A stretch of 64,000 nt of DNA from Sequoia sempervirens (GCA_007258455.2 VDFB02321319.1:1-64000); one strand, 5' to 3'. Positions 10,617-21,797 are shown, numbered from the stretch's first letter. Program-made: numbers and translations. The notes: generated by a model from the letters alone, not told the origin.

Positions 10617-13600
10617 ATGTCGGGGGCATCAGATGAGGCTTCTCAGAGAATCCAATCGGGTGAAACTTCATGGCAAGGATTTAGACCGAAGAAGATCAAA
10701 GTGGAACAACATTTGTATACTTTGAGATGTTAGCATAGGGAAAGTTTTTCCCTGCTAAAGGCAAGTTATCGACACTGAAGATGACGGTATTGAACACCCA
10801 TTTTAATCTACTCCCAATTCTGGAGTCGCATTCTGTGGTAAAGCCGGAGCATACAACCAAGCAATGTGTAGTGTGTGTGGATATAAAGGGTAATGTCATT
10901 ATTGACTTCACACCTCAAATGATCAAATTTTTGTTTAATATACCTAATCCCAGGAATCCTAGGCAATTGAATGAGGCAGAGGCTTTGAAGCTTTACAGTG
11001 ATAATAAGGAAAAGAATAGATTTCACATGAATAAGACTTGGATGAGGGTGGAGAAGAAGTCTCTGACCAAGCTTCCAGACCAGCCTAAGAGGGTAGACTT
11101 TAGTAAAGAAATTTTTGATATAATCATGTTCCTTTCTAGGGTGTTTGGAAAAAGGGATGCTTCATTGTTTAAGGAATGGATGTTTCCTTTCATCCAAACT
11201 ATTTTGGATGGGGGAAACAATTTGACTAGTCAATGATAGTATCAGATAGCATTCACAATCAAATGATAAAAGTGAGAGAAACCAAGTGTTTCTTTATGAC
11301 CTCCTATGTGGTTTATGTAGCTACCCGAGTGGGGATTTTTCTTGGACTTCAAATAGTGGGTATATTTGGGGAAGCCCAAGGATAGAAGAGAGTGTGGGAG
11401 TATTATAATCAGCTCACCTTGCAGGCATCAGAGTAACATTATAGAAGGATAAATGATGTCTTTATTTATGTTATTATTCACAAGCTTAATGGTGATGTGG
11501 GATATAGGCTTAGCAGGGAGGCAATGGCTTTTGTGAATGAGTGGGAGAATTGGTTTATCCAATACCCCACATTCACCTCTTTCAGGTTAGTAGGCTTTGA
11601 TGGTCACCCCCATTTGCTACCTAGATGTTGTGGTGATAGGATCATTCTAATGGAGTTTACTTATCAAGCCTTGGCTATTAATTACAAGTTTGGCAACAAA
11701 CACAAGACTAGTTGCCATAAGTTTCCAATGAGGCTGGGAGTCTTTAGCTGTCCACACATTCAGGAAACTAAGGTCATTTGTGATGAATTAGTTTATTTAA
11801 ATTTGGGCTTGTACACTACAAGGAAGCACTATGACCCCAAGCACAAGTTTAGGGCTTTGCTGCCCAGTGTCTTTGATAAGCACTTTAATCTATTGCAGGA
11901 TTTTTGGGAGGATTTGCAGGATGAATATGACCTTAGAAAAAAGAATTAGGAAAGGATACCTATCCCACTTATGGTTGAGTTTGGGATAAAGGAAGACATT
12001 CCAAAAAATGTTGTCTAATGATGGGATAGTTTTGGATCCTGGGTATAATGCAGACAAGATTGGTACTAAAGATCTTGATCCAGTAGACTGGAATGCTAAG
12101 GAGACAATTGACATAAAGCAGATTGTGAGACTGGTGTTGGATAGGAGTATTCATTGGGTGAGTTTGAGGGCTAATCAGACTGAGGCTCAATCATCTAAGA
12201 AGAGGAAAGCTGTAGGTACCACCCAAGGATATAAAAGGGAAAAGAGAATGATGGCACCCAAGGAACCCTTAGAGTTTATGCCTTTTAATACACAAGAGGA
12301 AGTGGTCCCTCAAGACCTTCCAGAGGTGCGGGAAGATGAAAAAATTATGGAGGTGGTGGCTTCTACATCTGCTGCAGGGGAGGTATCTACTCAGCCCTCT
12401 GATACACAACAACTAGGTCAAGAATCACCAAAGGGAGCCCTCCATGATGAAGTAGAGGTCTTAAAGAAAATGGAGGATGAAATTGAGATACATAATGTAG
12501 AAACAGATTCAAAAAAGACTCCATCTAATAAAGAGCATCATGTATTAACATCTCTTGATATGACAGATGATGCAGGGACCGAACACATATTGTCTGAGGA
12601 AGATCAATGGAAACTCTTTGAAGATGCAAAAAGAGAAGTTGATGCCAAGGCACAAGCTGAAGCATTAGCTAAGCAACAAGAGGAGGAAGCCAAGGCACAA
12701 TTTGAATTGGCGGTCAAGCAGAAGGAGTTGGAAGATAAGGTAAATGCTAATGAATTAGCTCAACAGCAACAACAAAAGGAGTAGGAGCTCAAGATACAAG
12801 AAGAGAGAGATAAGTTGATGATGCAGTAGAAGATTCATAACCTTGAAGAGAAAAAGGCCTGGTAGAGAAGAGAAAAAGAAGCTCTTGAAGCTAAGCTCAA
12901 GGCACAAGAAGAGGCTTATAGGAAGAGGGAAGAACAAGAACATTTGAAAAGGGAAAAAGAGGCTACTGAGATTGCTGAATATGAAAAGAAGTCCAAGGAG
13001 GAATGGGACTATGTTGAAGAGCTAAAGAAGGAGTGAGATCAAATGTTAGAGAAAAAGAAAGTGGAAGAGGAATGTTTAAAGCAGGAGCTGGAGGCTAAAA
13101 GGTTGCAAGAGAAAAAGGATAAGGAGGAAGCAGAAAAGTTAGCACAGGAAAAGGAACAAAGTGATCAGCAAGATGTGCACGAAGTTGATTCTCAACCTAG
13201 GCTTATATTGTTACAACCTTTGTCTTCCACTACTGTTACTTCTTCTTCAGCCTAGGCAGCCACTACTCCTATTGCTCCTACTTTGTTAAAACTAAACTTG
13301 GAAAGAAAACAAGTTGTTCAACCACAGCCATTGAATTGGGAAGAAATGATGAAAGAAATTGAGAAGGAGAAAGATAAAAAGAAGGCTCGAGTTCTTCACT
13401 CTACTAGGCTCATTGATGCTAGAGAGATTGTTGCTAAATGTGCCATACCCATAATGGAGAAGAGCCATGATGATATGCAAATCACTGATTATCAGTTGGG
13501 GGCGGTAAATTTGGGAAGGCCTACAAGAAACCAACAAATGATTTTGATTGATATTGTGGCTTCTTCAACTAAATCCCAGATGATCAAAGATAAACAAAGG

Positions 13601-14439
13601 AAGGATGAGCTTAACACTCAATTGCATCAGCTCCATAGGTTTTTGAGAGATGTTTCAAGTCCCATTTCCCAACAAGCTGCTCTTCCTAAATCCCTAGTTT
13701 TGTTAACAAAGAAGGAAGCAGATGATTTGGTTCAAATGAAAAGCAAGGTAGAATGATGGATAAATGGTTGGACAAGCTCAACTAGGAGGTTGATGATGTT
13801 CTCATTGAAGGTTCTAAAATGCATAATGCTGCTCTTGAATTGGTAGAGGATCTAGATCAGCAAGCCAAGGATCTAGATAAGCAGGATGATGAATACAAGG
13901 AATGTGTTAAAAAGCTTGAAGATATTGGCAAAGTGGCCAAGTCCACCTTGCTGGAATATTCAATTCTTGAGCATGATAATGCAAATTTTGTGGAAAAATT
14001 TGTGAGCATCATAAGGTATAATTCTAAGACTATTCATGGGCATCAAGAAGAAGTTCGAGAAATGAGCAAAGATTTGAATCAGTAGATGGTTGAATTAGAG
14101 GCAATTGTGGCCATTTTAATTAACCTAGATTCCTCAGGAAAATAAGCTATGTCTTTGGATAAGCTAAGGGAGAGATGGAGGGGTAGGTTTGAGGAAATTA
14201 TGCAAAAGGGAGACAATGGGGAGAATCTATTATTAGATCAATTTATGGATATCAGGGAGGAGACAAGAACTGCTAGAAAGTAATTAATCAAGTTAAAGGA
14301 GATACAAAGATTGGTTTCTGTAGAATTTGAAAGGATCAAATTTGAGGATGATTGGTTGGATGGGCCTGATTCGGGTACTCTTCAACAAGTGTTCTTTACT
14401 TATGATGAATACATCATTGAGCATTCAGTGCAGAAGTGA
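10617..14439 (+). pseudogene. Gene B: paralogue of genes A and C with long coiled-coil tail
   Basis: Gene of about 1,270 codons from ATG 10617 (M-S-G-A-S-D-E) to TGA 14437-14439. The N-terminal domain (about 10740-12190) aligns throughout with gene C: CVDIKGNVIIDFTPQMIKF with C's A-A-D-G-R-I-V, then W-x-N-W-F-I-Q-Y-P-T-F, H-Y-D-P, D-L-R-K-K-N and D-P-V-D-W-N-A-K-E. Next come a basic patch S-K-K-R-K-A (about 12197), an acidic Gln-rich linker, and a Lys/Glu/Gln/Ala coiled coil of some 450 residues (about 12610-13400 and 13800-14340). Frames shift near 10710, 11237, 11990 and 13760. Within the coiled coil nearly all breaks are in-frame TAG/TAA/TGA at positions where CAG/CAA/CGA would fit. No membrane anchor or catalytic motif is seen. 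Function unknown. Confidence 0.75.
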
Positions 14440-15493
14440 ACTGACTCTTGTCATCACATGCCATTTTTTTTCTCCTCTTTTTGTGGGTTTTGACATAAGC
14501 TCAAATCTGAGTTTGATCCGTTGGTTTCACTTTCTTCTTGGAATATCGTATTTTTGGTGCAACAGAGTAATCAGCCTTAGAACAAGGGTTCATCAGTCCA
14601 CTTCTGTGTTCAATTCTAGTTCCATTGATTGGATCTAGATTGATAATATTGAGAAACTTGTGCATGTGGCACCCTATATGTATTATTAGGTTCTACTTTG
14701 TAAAGGTTGGCTAATTGAAGAAAGATCAACCACCTGATGATAGAGAAAAAAATAGAGATTAGATCTAGGATTTCTATGTTTTAGGAGAGATACTCTAAAA
14801 GTTCAGTAAAACTTGGTTATTTTACAGTTTTTCATACATTTTCATGTTATTGGTTTTAAAGTTTGGATCTACTTTGATAAGTTTAATGGTACATGATCAA
14901 TCCATACGCCAGTGATTTTGTTGTGCTTAAGTGTTTCTTATTTGATGAAAGTCAATAGAAGGAACTGGATTCAAGATTATATCATTGGGTTATATGTGGA
15001 TGAAGTTGTTATCATTTTCATTTGATCTGTATTTTAGATGATGAGTGAGTGATTTGTTTGAAGCAAGTTTAGTGAATATTGATGGCATTTGAATTAGCAT
15101 TATGGATGTATGCAGTAGCATAGTTTATTCTATGGATTGCATCTTGTTGTAGTTATGGTTAGGTGGAATAAACACTCGTTATTGATATGCATGTCTGGAT
15201 ATATAAGAATTTTACTCATGTTTCTTTGATTTGAAGCTTTGATTCATCTTTTTCTTTTATTTAAACCCCCCCCCCCAAACATAGAATAATTGATGCTATG
15301 CAGTCATGTTCCTTGTTACTAGAAAAGGCCCCTTGAACATTACAGTTATATCGACCACTGAGTGATATCAGCATAATTGAGAACCAATTACCAGGACCTT
15401 GGGAGTTAGGTCGCCATGTGTTATCTTTGTCTTTCAGGAGAAATAGAATAGTAATATTCAGTTTAATGTTGTTGTGTTGCTTTGACCCTCAAC
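14440..15493 (+). other. 3' region of insertion B
   Basis: About 1 kb of AT-rich sequence after gene B with no supported frame. A C10-11 run sits at about 15267-15277. No poly(A) tail precedes the right end, so simple LINE-type retroposition is not supported. I found nothing here resembling the left end of the insertion. Confidence 0.45.
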
Positions 15494-16473
15494 AGGTCTA
15501 AGTGGAGAAGTGTCCACCCACAGTGCTGTTGTGGAAAGTGTTGAGGATTCTCTTTGCTTTCCCTACGGTAACACATCATAGGAGGATACCATTGAAGTTC
15601 CTTTTGAAAAGGACCCCTTCAACTAGTGCATATCCATAATTCTACAATCGATAGTATCTCCTCTTTTGGGGGGAAAGATCTGGTGGATACTTCCTCGTTT
15701 GCATAAATCTCACTATGTCTGTCAGCCAGCAGCTTCCGAACTCTGACTCATTCATCAGAACATGTTCCAGTTGCTCTTCTTTAGCATCCACTTCTTCGTC
15801 ATGCGCTCGGTATTCACACAGTCCTCTTCCTCAGATGGTTTTGGTGGGTTTTACTTCAATGTCATATTCAAGGATCTTGGTGATCCGATTAGCTCTTTTT
15901 TGTGATTTCTCCCTCCATGATGTATTCACGCACACTAGAATGCATGACATAAACTATCACCTTATTGCAAGAGATTAGATGGTGAAACTTTTTAAGTCCC
16001 TTTACTATTACAAATGCTTGTCTTTCAGAAAAATCATAATTCATCTCATATTCCTTCAGGGTCCAAGAGTAGGATGCCACTAGATGTTCTCCCTTTCCTT
16101 CGTTGTCCTTTTGAGTTAAGATAGTAGCTATACTTGACTTGATACTGAATACATACATTATGAAGTCCTTAGATAAGTCTGGATTGACCAGTACCAAAGC
16201 TGAGGAAATAGCATCCTTAACTTTCTCAAAGGCTTCTTTGGCTTCCTTTGTCCACTTAAATGCTTGATCCTTTTTTAACATCAGGGTGATTGGCCTAATT
16301 ATTCCTGTGAAGTCAGAAATAAATTTGCTAACAAAATTTACCTTCCCTAGGAAAGATTGGACGCCTTTCTTGTTAACTAGAAGGGGAATCTCCTTAATGG
16401 CTTTCACCCGCTCAAGATCAATTGAAACTCCTTCTTTGGACACAACATGTCCCAATAGCTTTCCTTGTGGCAC
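15494..16473 (-). pseudogene. Element 1 RNase H and integrase zinc finger start
   Basis: Minus-strand pol segment. From 16473: the RT thumb/connection L-L-G-H-V-V-S-K-E-G-V, then the standard gypsy RNase H with A-F-K-W-T and Y-E-M-N-Y (positions about 16260-16030). After a frameshift near 15890 it reads I-T-K-I-L-E-Y-D-I-E-V and G-L-C-E-Y-R-A-H, then K-Y-P-P-D-L and A-L-V-E-G-V-L-F-K-R. It enters the integrase zinc finger at I-L-N-T-F-H-N-S-T-V-G-G-H-F-S-T, where insertion B cuts it. Several C-to-T type stops are present. Confidence 0.82.
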
Positions 16474-17028
16474 TCTGAATACACATTTTTTTTGGATTCA
16501 GGGAAACCTCAAACTCCTGGCATTTTTGAAAAACCATTTCTAAGTGATCAAAATGATCATCCTTAGATTTAGAGAACATAATAAGATCATCCAAATAGAT
16601 TACGATAATCTTATTGATTAATTCGCTAAAAGCGATATCCATTTCCCATTGGAAGGTTTCCCCTGCATTGGATAGGCCAAAAGGAATTTTAGCATACACG
16701 AATGTCCCCCACTTTGTAGTGAATGTAGTTTTGTGTTGATCCTCCTTTTTAACCTAGATCTGATTATAACCTGAGAAGCCATCTAGCAGGGAAAACATTT
16801 ATGATCCTGCCACCGTTTATAGGATTGACTCCATAGAAGGCAGCAGATAATGATCCTTCAGGGATGCTTTGTTTAGGTCTCAGAATTCCAAACACAAGTA
16901 GATATCTCCATTCTTCTTTTGGATCGGGATCAAGTTGGATACCCACGTGCTATGCTTGATTGAAAAGACAATTCACAACTGGATTAGCTTTGTTAGCTCT
17001 CGTGCCATTAGCGCTTCAATCTTTGGGT
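16418..17028 (-). pseudogene. Element 1 reverse transcriptase core
   Basis: Gypsy-type RT in several frames. P-F-G-L-S-N-A-G-E-T-F and the catalytic IYLDDLIMFS (YxDD box) lie at about 16690-16570, and the upstream fingers/palm words (D-Q-H-K-T-T-F-like) are recoverable only across frameshifts between 17028 and 16700. The enzyme would copy element RNA in virus-like particles. The YxDD aspartates survive, but the frame is broken at least three times. Confidence 0.8.
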
Positions 17029-17539
17029 TCACCGGGCTCTACTTTTTCTTACTATTTTTGCAACTTCCACCAGCTCGATTATGTGTTGTATGATGTCAGG
17101 ATCGTATCCCTTCAAATCATCATAGGACCAGGCCACTACTCCTTCATACTTCTCACAGAAATTGATGAGCCTTTCTTTATCATGATGTGGGACATCCTTC
17201 CTGACTTTGAGTTTTCTTCCATCCCCAACCTGCAAGTCTGGATAGTCACTTTTGTCCGCCACAAACTTCCTCTTGTCATTTCTTGCATCATCACAATCTA
17301 AAAGGTTTTCGAGAGTGACCAATCCCTTCGGAAGCTTGTTAGATTTGAGTTGAATGATTTGTCTCTCATAGGCCTCAGCAACCTTTGATTGGAGCTGATC
17401 AGCGAATTCACCTGACTATTGGATGAATGAGGCAATGTGCTCATCACTTTCAAACACTTACCAGCTTTGATCGTTATCGAGAATCGTCGGTCAGACTATC
17501 ACTTGTACAGAGTGCTTGTTGTGAATGAGGTTAGAGGTA
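17029..17539 (-). pseudogene. Element 1 pol linker between extra RNase H and RT
   Basis: Minus-strand sequence carrying V-T-L-E-N-L-L-D, then E-K-Y-E-G-V-V-A-W-S-Y-D-D-L-K-G-Y-D-P. This is the conserved sequence that immediately precedes RT in Tat-type polyproteins. It ties the extra RNase H upstream and the RT downstream into one original reading unit. Confidence 0.75.
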
Positions 17540-18060
17540 GAATCAAACTGGGATCCGACTGCTACCATGTGATCCGCATCACTATTTTGTTCTTGGGGAA
17601 TGGTCTGGATGTTGAAGGCTTCAAAACCCTCAACTAGGTCCTAGACCCGGTGCCAATAGAATCTCATGCAGACATTCTTTATCTTAGAAATTCGCTAGAC
17701 TTGGTTGACCACCAGTTCAAAATCTTTGAACACCATTAGTTGCTTGATTCCCATCCGCTTCGCAAGGCTTAAACCTTGTACTAGTCCTTCGTATTCAACT
17801 TCATTGTTCGAGCAAGCAAACTGGAAGTGGAAAGACCTCAGTGTCTTTTCATTCTGTGGGGATATTAAACATATCCCATCTCTTGCACCATTCTTGCATC
17901 TTGCTCCATCAAAGTGCAACGTCCACAGTTCAAAGGCTTGACTTCCTTCGGATCCTTTGGCAACCTTTGGGAGTACTTGATCTTCATCGTAGATGACATA
18001 GGTGCCCAGCCTGGTAGCATGGTAGTTTTCGAAAGGGTCATTGTCCATATGTTCATTCAA
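17540..18060 (-). pseudogene. Element 1 extra (archaeal-like) RNase H upstream of RT
   Basis: Contains L-H-F-D-G-A-R-C-K-N-G-A (first catalytic Asp), N-N-E-V-E-Y-E-G-L (Glu), F-K-D-F-E-L-V-V-N-Q-V (second Asp strand) and later D-A-D-H-M-V-A (final Asp). These are the four conserved acids of the additional RNase H of Tat elements, distinct from the ordinary gypsy RNase H at 16030-16260. It lies between protease and RT. In element 2 the equivalent domain lies after the ordinary RNase H. One stop follows the N-Q-V strand. Confidence 0.78.
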
Positions 18061-18693
18061 GAGAGCATCTTCTTGATCATTCTAGTCTATGGTCACCTTT
18101 TCATCTTCTAGTAACTTAGCGCAATACATTTCTTGCTTGGTGATAAAGGTATGTGCAACTTCAAAATTTATCATGGCTTTATCGGCTACATGTTCTGAGT
18201 GTAAAGCTTTAGATTCTATCTTCATATTTGCACCATGCTTGGTTCTAAGGATCAAATGCAACCAATCCAAGGATAGATATCCACTAACTTTTGAAGTAAA
18301 TTCTCAGGATAGGCAGAGGCCAAACATGGGGGGAACATCTATGATTATAGTGTCTTGTGGCATTGTGATAATAGGGCAAGCAAATAGAGTCAAGGGGAGT
18401 GCCTTGATGACACCTACGGTTTTGACTCTATTTCCATCAAGCTACATCACTCCCCTTTTTAAGGGTTCATAGCTAAGTCCTAAAGCTTCAACTATTTGTT
18501 TAGGCATAACCGTGGTGCTAGCACCATAATAAATCATGGCATTGTGTAATAATTTATCCCTTATAATAAGAGTTAAGAAGGGTTGAGGCTTCGGCTTATC
18601 TCTTGCTTCAACAGGGGCTTTTGTTATGCTATTTGTAAGAACTTTGGTGGAAGAGGGTTGATCAACAGCCCTTGCTTTGGTAAATTGTTTCAT
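18061..18693 (-). pseudogene. Element 1 protease
   Basis: Retropepsin region with the active-site strand reading A-M-I-Y-Y-G-A-S-T-T-V-M where families have I-D-S/T-G-A-S, so the catalytic Asp is replaced by Tyr in this copy. It is followed by V-E-A-L-G-L, a TAG stop at 18442 (CAG to TAG fits G-V-M-Q-L-D-G), and then K-A-L-P-L-T-L-F and D-V-P-P-M-F. The enzyme would process Gag-Pol. This copy would be inactive even without the stop. Confidence 0.75.
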
Positions 18694-18876
18694 CAGTGTC
18701 GTGCTGACCTCTTCCTAGAGAGTCTTCTGTAGTAGCGTCTTCTACTCTGGGATAGCTAGGATGTCCCACAGGGATACATTAGTGGAGGATTTTTTTAATT
18801 ATTCCACCACATTGAAAGGTGGCAGATTCAGAGATTTATGCTCCTTTTCTCTTGTTATAATAATTTCCTTTTGTGG

Positions 18877-20460
18877 CTAATATTGCGGCATTACTGCCGA
18901 GGTACTACGTGTCTGGTTAGAAGCACTTCTAGGTTGTGGACTGGCTAGTTGCAGAACAACTGATTTTCCTATAAATCTCCTCTTTGAGTGAGTGTTGTAG
19001 TCAAATTGTACTTGCGACATTTTAAATGCAGACATATCATTTGAAAACACCGCTTCTTCTTCTTCCATCCATGAAAAGAGTGTGTGGTCAGGAGCGATGT
19101 CTACTTCTTGCTCTAGTGACATCCCTTGCATTTGTGCAACGAGCACCGTATTTTCCATTTGAGAAGAGGTATACGCATAGCTTCTAGGGGCTGATGTTGT
19201 AGCTTGGTTGCATTGCTCCGCCACCTTTTGTTGTAGGTTACTGCACAGGCAATTTCTGGGCATATGTGAATCACCGCAAGGAAAGCACCAGGGGTGGTGT
19301 CATTTGCTAAATTATTTTGACCCGCAGTCAACTCTCTGCTTGAGCTTAATTTAGCACTCTATAGCGAAGTGGGTACCGGTACCATTTGATTTGTTGTTTG
19401 CACCTGTGGATTTGTCTGAGCACCTCCTTGGAACTGGTTTTTTTGGTAAGAGGACCTTCGGCCTTGATAATTTTGATAGGCAGGCTTCGAAGGTGTGGCC
19501 TAGTTGTGCTTGAGGGTACTTATGTTGTTTTCCATAGTCCGCAGCAATTCCATGAGATCGCTTATTTCATCCTTAGAAGAGTTGGATGTAGAGGCAGCAC
19601 CTTGTAAGGCTGTCACATACGTGTACATTGACTAGGGAGGTGCAGGCGTACTTGTAGAAGGCATCTCCTGGGCAGGAACCAATATTTTAGGGAATATAGG
19701 AATGATGGGCCGAGGCAGAAACTTCTCGGCATCTATCAAATTGTTCTCCACTTTAACAGTGATGTTATATATGCCTAGTATTGTGGTTCCACCTAGAGAC
19801 TGGATCATCATTGAGATGTCGAGATCGATGGCCTTCAGGTAGAAAATGAATGCCAGATTCGGCAGCGGGTGTATATCAACTTGAATCTTCTGCCAGCTTG
19901 TATGCAACCGAGCATTGAAGTCAACCATGGCTTTGTGCGGGGCCCACTTTATCACCAAGAGCTAGTAATAGAGCGATGATCGTCTCCTTCATTCAACAAT
20001 CTCTGATAGAAGGGCTTGCCGAGCTCATCCCAGGTTCTGATAGTATTTTCTTGCAGTGTGTGATACCAATCCAGTGCCTTACCCCTGAAAGAGGCGACAA
20101 GCAATCTTAATGCCACATTTTAGGTTGTAACCCCATGCACTAGACAAACATCCACAACATCTTGCAAATGTTCGAACGGTGTTCTTGAACCATCTCCAGT
20201 GAATTTAGGTATAGCTTTTAGGGCGAAAAGCATAATAGGGGCCCAAACGGTAGGTGCTACTGGTGCAACAAGAGGGCTTTTGGCGTCCCATGCCACATAA
20301 TTTCTGTTAGCGGCAAGCAACATGGCTTGCGGAAAGGGAGGAGGAAGCAGAACATTTACTAATTGGGTTGCAGGCTATACTGTCCCTAATAGTGGTACTA
20401 ACAAACCAGAATTATTTGTTGTTTGGTACCTAGTAACAGGCCGATGGCTCATACATCCTT
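18877..20460 (-). pseudogene. Element 1 gag
   Basis: Broken gag on the minus strand. An N-terminal part (about 20323-20120) has I-P-K-F-T-G-D-G and F-E-H-L-Q-D-V. The Retrotrans_gag core has G-K-A-L-D-W-Y and T-W-D-E-L-G-K-P-F (about 20080-20010). A Thr/Pro/Gln-rich linker and a CCHC knuckle CFPCGDSHMPRNC follow near 19290-19250. The knuckle cysteines and histidine are intact. Frames shift near 20000 and 19265. The start is uncertain: an ATG at 20323 is open, but the frame extends upstream. Confidence 0.75.
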
Positions 20461-20485
20461 CTAAAAATTTGATTCATTTAAGCAC

Positions 20486-20504
20486 GGTCCCATCGAGCGT
20501 GCCA
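20486..20504 (-). promoter_or_regulatory. Element 1 primer-binding site
   Basis: On the minus strand, 14 nt inside the 5' LTR, reads TGGCACGCTCGATGGGACC. It begins with the obligatory TGG and has the shape of the TGGCGC...TGGGxxC sites used by many Tat-type elements. Its position confirms minus orientation. The cognate tRNA is not assigned. Confidence 0.65.
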
Positions 20505-20518
20505 TAAAAAGAGAAAAC

Positions 20519-21792
20519 TATTGATGCCAAAAGTTGGTAAGGTAACAACCATTTTATGGGAAATTCAGTTTATGGTGGACCTATTGCACTAAACTGAGTG
20601 ACCTCTGAATTTTACAGAAGTTAGCTTCTTCTGTAATTGGGGTTTAGAAAGGGAAAATGAAATAGATATAAAAAATAAAAGTCTGACCTAAGGCAATGTG
20701 CCAAAACATAGATAATAGGCACGATAAATCATAGATCTAGGGGCCCGATCAGCAATTTGCGATGTCCTAGAAAAAAAGAAACTAAAGATTAAAGTATAAA
20801 CAATTCATTCATTGACATAAAATAAATTTACACACATATTTACTGAAAAGAAGAGTCACATGACATGATCTAAGACAGCAAACTTGCATTCAATTTATAG
20901 AATTTCTGCGAATGAATCATCCAAACAATAGCAGTACAGTCTAAAGTTAATCAAATATCATAAGAAGAGCAGAAAGGTTGAATGATTGGCACAGTCTACG
21001 AGTCTTTTTTCAATAATTAAATAGCAATAACAAAGGCCTGGTGTCTTTGTTTTTTAATCTATGTTCTTTCTGCAAAATCCTGGAATCCCTCCTCTGAAAC
21101 AAAGAGGAGTATATATAGCCAAAATGCTCCCACCGCCATGGTGAGCAATAACAGAAAAGATTTGAGAATCCTTGGAAATGATGCAAAATAAATATTCCTC
21201 CCAACCATTGCAACAGAAAAGATTCTAACCAAAGCATCGGTCGCTCCAAGTTTAGGTGCATCCTCTACAAATGATGGTAGTGGTCTCGGCAAGGTCATGT
21301 AAACAAGTTTCGTTACCCTGCTAAAGCAGCTATGACACGTGGTAGGATGTCGTGGTCCTTGGCTTGCTCAATCCATTGTTTAAAAGAAACACCCACCAAA
21401 TAGACACGTGGCAACATCGCACAGCCCATTCTCATCTTTTTCCCTCGTTGTTGAAAGCTTGCACCAAGGAGACATGTGTAACCTGCCTCATCCTTGGTAC
21501 CGACTATGGGGCCTACTAAAATATGTGAAGATGGAGCCACGTGGCGTGCAAATGGAGCCTGACTCAAAATTAAAGGGAAGCAGCTTTCAATTGTGCACAG
21601 AGTGGACACATGGCAGCGCAACGAGGCTATTTTGAAATGCAAAGGGAAGAGATCCTTCAGGGAGTGCAGAGTGGACACACAGCGGAGGCAGCGGCGTTTA
21701 TCAAAAAGGGTCGAATGACTTTTAATGCAATATGTGAGCCGATACTTCAACAAAATAAAGATCGAAGGGAGCTCGATGAATATTTATTCATA
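20519..21792 (-). repeat. Element 1 right LTR (5' LTR)
   Basis: A 1,274-bp repeat matching 111-1381. Both ends read TA where TG and CA are expected (20519-20520 and 21791-21792), each explained by a single transition. It differs from the left copy by scattered transitions and a 3-bp indel (tgg) near 20576. Confidence 0.87.
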
Positions 21793-21797
21793 GTTTC
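21793..21797. repeat. Target-site duplication of element 1, right copy
   Basis: gtttc, against gtttt at 106-110 (one C/T mismatch). Confidence 0.72.

Larger units (their letters stand above)
8712..15493 (+). mobile_element. Insertion B: 6.8-kb gene-bearing insertion without visible LTRs
   Basis: Interrupts the integrase zinc finger of element 1. The host word ggtct occurs at 8707-8711 and again at 15494-15498. Removing 8712-15493 plus one copy restores G-H-F-S-T / T-T-L-K-I-M in frame, with a TAG in between. The duplication could be 4, 5 or 6 bp because the next base also matches. The right end is CCCTCAACA. The left end reads TATTTATGCC or ATTTATGCC and is not a clean TG. I find no direct terminal repeats, no terminal inverted repeats, and no gag or pol. 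The only coding content is gene B. Candidate identities: a solo very long LTR, a gene-bearing non-autonomous retroelement, or an unknown class. Confidence 0.7.
111..21792 (-). mobile_element. Element 1: Tat-like Ty3/gypsy retrotransposon with extra gene A
   Basis: A 21.7-kb minus-strand LTR retrotransposon including nested insertion B (about 15 kb without it). It has two LTRs, a target duplication that is 4 of 5 identical, a PBS next to the right (5') LTR, and the order gag, zinc knuckle, protease, extra RNase H, RT, RNase H, integrase, gene A, 3' LTR. The extra RNase H and the long pol put it in the Tat branch of Ty3/gypsy (family knowledge). It landed in the endonuclease of LINE-alpha. All frames are broken. 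The LTRs differ at very roughly 8-10% by eye, mostly transitions, so this is an old insertion. Confidence 0.88.

Noticed and set aside
15267..15277. Run of C as a structural signal
   Set aside because: A lone homopolymer with no partner; more likely slippage or sequencing noise.
8712..15493. Insertion B as an ordinary LTR retrotransposon
   Set aside because: No sequence near either end recurs at the other end, and there is no PBS, polypurine tract, gag or pol. A very diverged LTR pair cannot be fully excluded without a self-alignment.
8712..15493. Insertion B as a LINE or processed pseudogene
   Set aside because: No poly(A) or simple tail at either end, and the duplication is 4-6 bp rather than the longer ones usual for target-primed insertion. 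Upstream splice-like and promoter-like sequence is retained.
20505..20518. Purine-rich tract just before the right LTR, as if element 1 ran on the plus strand
   Set aside because: gag, protease, RT and integrase are all minus, and the reverse complement at 20486-20504 gives a TGG-starting PBS, so the tract is only the spacer between LTR and PBS.
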